A DNA stretch of 64,000 nt from MWBF01 sp964614645 (GTDB taxonomy: Bacteria; Chloroflexota; Anaerolineae; CG2-30-64-16), in the NCBI GenBank assembly GCA_964614645.1, contig CAZTMA010000003.1, forward strand, positions 1-64,000, given 5' to 3'. A program made the translations under genes and the position numbers. Below are positions 63,015-64,000 of this stretch, piece by piece (within the stretch, counting starts at the first letter, position 1; each line of letters starts with the position of its first letter). Under the pieces are notes generated by a model. That model had not been told where the DNA came from. It saw nothing but the letters and a program-made list of their open reading frames with translations, and made no database searches.

Positions 63015-64000
63015 GTTCTGCGCACGCGGGCGATCAGGCCTTCAAAGATGGCGGTGGTCGCCTGCCCGGTGTCGCGCGCGGCCTGCTCATCCAGCGCGCC
63101 GTTCGCCACATAGTATTCGAGGATCTCGTTGACGAGGTCGATATAGGGCAGAGAGGTGTTTGTGTTCTCGCACGTCAGCGGGACGTGCGGCAGGTCGGGC
63201 CGACGCTCGATCAGCGCGTCGTAGGGCAGCAGGTATTTGCTGGTATAGGGTTCGCCGGGATGCCGCGTGTTCCACTGGTCGGTGAATCCGGCGCGCGCGG
63301 CGTCTTCGCCCTCNNNNNNNNNNTGGAGCAAATCGACCAGGTAGGCCGCGGGGCCCAGCACCGAGCGGCAGTGCTCGCACTCGCAGAAATCCATCGAGCC
63401 GAACAGCTCCTCCATGGTCGGGTAGTGCTTGATCAGCTCGTTGCGCGCGGTCTGGCGCACGTCGGCCGGCGCGGACGCGGCGTACACCACCACCTGACTC
63501 TCCACCTGTTTGATCATGCCGAACATGTTGTATACCATGCTGCTGACCTGGGTGGCCTTGCGGTAGACCAGCTCGGCCTCGCGCCGCGTCGGGAAGTAGT
63601 GGCCGTAGTATTCGAGGAAGACGTCCTCCGTCATTGAGGTCACATCATAGGCGCTGTTGAGGCCCTTGCTGCGCATCATCAGCATCACGTCGTCGCTGGT
63701 GCTGATCTGATAGGTGCGCTCCAGGTCCTCGAGCGCGGTCGTGGCGGCGGCGTGCGCCTGCGGTGTCAGCCCCGCGGCCGCGCCGGGATGCGCGTCGAGA
63801 AACAGGCTGATGGGCGTGCGGCCCATGACATAGCCTTGATCGGCCGCGCGGCGCAGCACCTGGGCCGCGGCGTCCGCAGCCGGGCCCAGCGCAAACCCGT
63901 CCGCCGCGTCGTTCCGGATTTCGTGAGCCAAAACCTGCATCGGATAGCTGATGCGAACCTGGTGCGCCATGTCCTCGGCATACGCCTTGCGCCGCTGGGC
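63011..64000 (-). CDS. Tc toxin subunit A-type protein, N-terminal VRP1-like part (partial, contains scaffold gap)
   Basis: The frame is open through the right edge, so the true start lies outside. It carries the VRP1/Tc A hallmarks SMDFCECEHCRSVLGPAAYLVDLL and RRPDLPHVPLTCENTNTSLPYIDLVNEILEYYV. Ten N lie at 63314-63323 with open frame on both sides. It ends in RVRRT-stop. In the +1-shifted frame, the bases before the next gene's start read AQNVIRAAYDKL, which looks like the natural continuation of Tc A; the split is therefore either a frameshift (real or sequencing) or an overlap-coupled gene pair. Confidence 0.85.
   Translation of the reverse strand, partial: AQRRKAYAEDMAHQVRISYPMQVLAHEIRNDAADGFALGPAADAAAQVLRRAADQGYVMGRTPISLFLDAHPGAAAGLTPQAHAAATTALEDLERTYQISTSDDVMLMMRSKGLNSAYDVTSMTEDVFLEYYGHYFPTRREAELVYRKATQVSSMVYNMFGMIKQVESQVVVYAASAPADVRQTARNELIKHYPTMEELFGSMDFCECEHCRSVLGPAAYLVDLLXXXXEGEDAARAGFTDQWNTRHPGEPYTSKYLLPYDALIERRPDLPHVPLTCENTNTSLPYIDLVNEILEYYVANGALDEQAARDTGQATTAIFEGLIARVRRT
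63314..63323. other. Scaffold gap (10 N)
   Basis: Ten N directly after the YLVDLL motif of the VRP1-like region. Size is probably a placeholder. Confidence 0.95.

Noticed and set aside
36584..64000. Contractile injection system (eCIS/T6SS)
   Set aside because: LysM and Ig-like modules hint at it, but no sheath, tube, baseplate or AAA+ ATPase gene is present in the window.
37452..64000. Long plus-strand open frames opposite the giant genes
   Set aside because: They have Arg/Ala/Pro/Gly-rich shadow composition, no ribosome sites and no recognisable domains. They are the expected by-product of GC-rich coding on the other strand.

Overview
This window is GC-rich bacterial DNA from a draft or metagenome assembly. 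Three runs of N (43176-43185, 47374-47392, 63314-63323) are scaffold gaps. Lipoproteins, Pro/Thr-rich linkers, dispersed GC-rich inverted repeats and the gene content suggest a Chloroflexota bacterium (Anaerolineae/Caldilineae-like). That placement is inference; no 16S gene is present.

Layout: 0-5 kb (minus) has fmt, a polytopic membrane protein and a NarL/NarX-type two-component pair. 5-11.8 kb is an extracytoplasmic copper/redox cluster. A Cys/Met-rich exported protein diverges from a PCYCGC lipoprotein, a CuA cupredoxin, a NapH-like Fe-S membrane protein, a CuA-cytochrome c fusion, a DUF1573-like protein with an in-frame UGA followed by a SECIS-like hairpin (probable selenoprotein), a two-domain multicopper oxidase, a YtkA/FixH-like lipoprotein and a DUF3105 protein. 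11.8-15 kb has a duplicated-domain lipoprotein and a trypsin-like protease fused to a DNA/RNA non-specific nuclease. 15-19.6 kb (minus) is an aminotransferase, an opine-dehydrogenase-like enzyme and a B12-binding protein; the last two lie behind a clear c-di-AMP (ydaO/yuaA) riboswitch. 19.7-22 kb is relA/spoT with a good sigma-70-type promoter. 22-28.6 kb is a complete Opp/Dpp-type ABC importer. 28.7-36.2 kb (minus) has a parvulin, rpsR, ssb, rpsF, hisS, a DUF3565 protein, a sulfatase and ychF. hisS lies behind an apparent leaderless His-rich leader peptide and an intrinsic terminator. A tRNA-Pro(CGG) lies at 36.3 kb on the plus strand.

From 36.6 kb to the right edge everything is on the minus strand. 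It is dominated by very large proteins without signal peptides: a Tc-toxin A-type protein split over three reading frames (VRP1-like N-terminus, middle with PA14/neuraminidase-like regions, C-terminal helical/TcB-binding part), a FN3-containing protein, a LysM-peptidoglycan amidase, a small Ig-like protein and a beta-rich giant of about 2100 residues. No TcB/TcC (RHS/YD-repeat) gene is visible. A block of about 3.9 kb (roughly 42.85-46.75 kb) has distinctly lower GC than its flanks, and both edges fall inside genes, which suggests recombination or an assembly chimera.

The strongest points for follow-up are the probable selenoprotein in the copper cluster, the His attenuation leader, the c-di-AMP riboswitch on an opine-dehydrogenase/B12 operon, and the split Tc-like cluster with its peptidoglycan-targeting neighbour.
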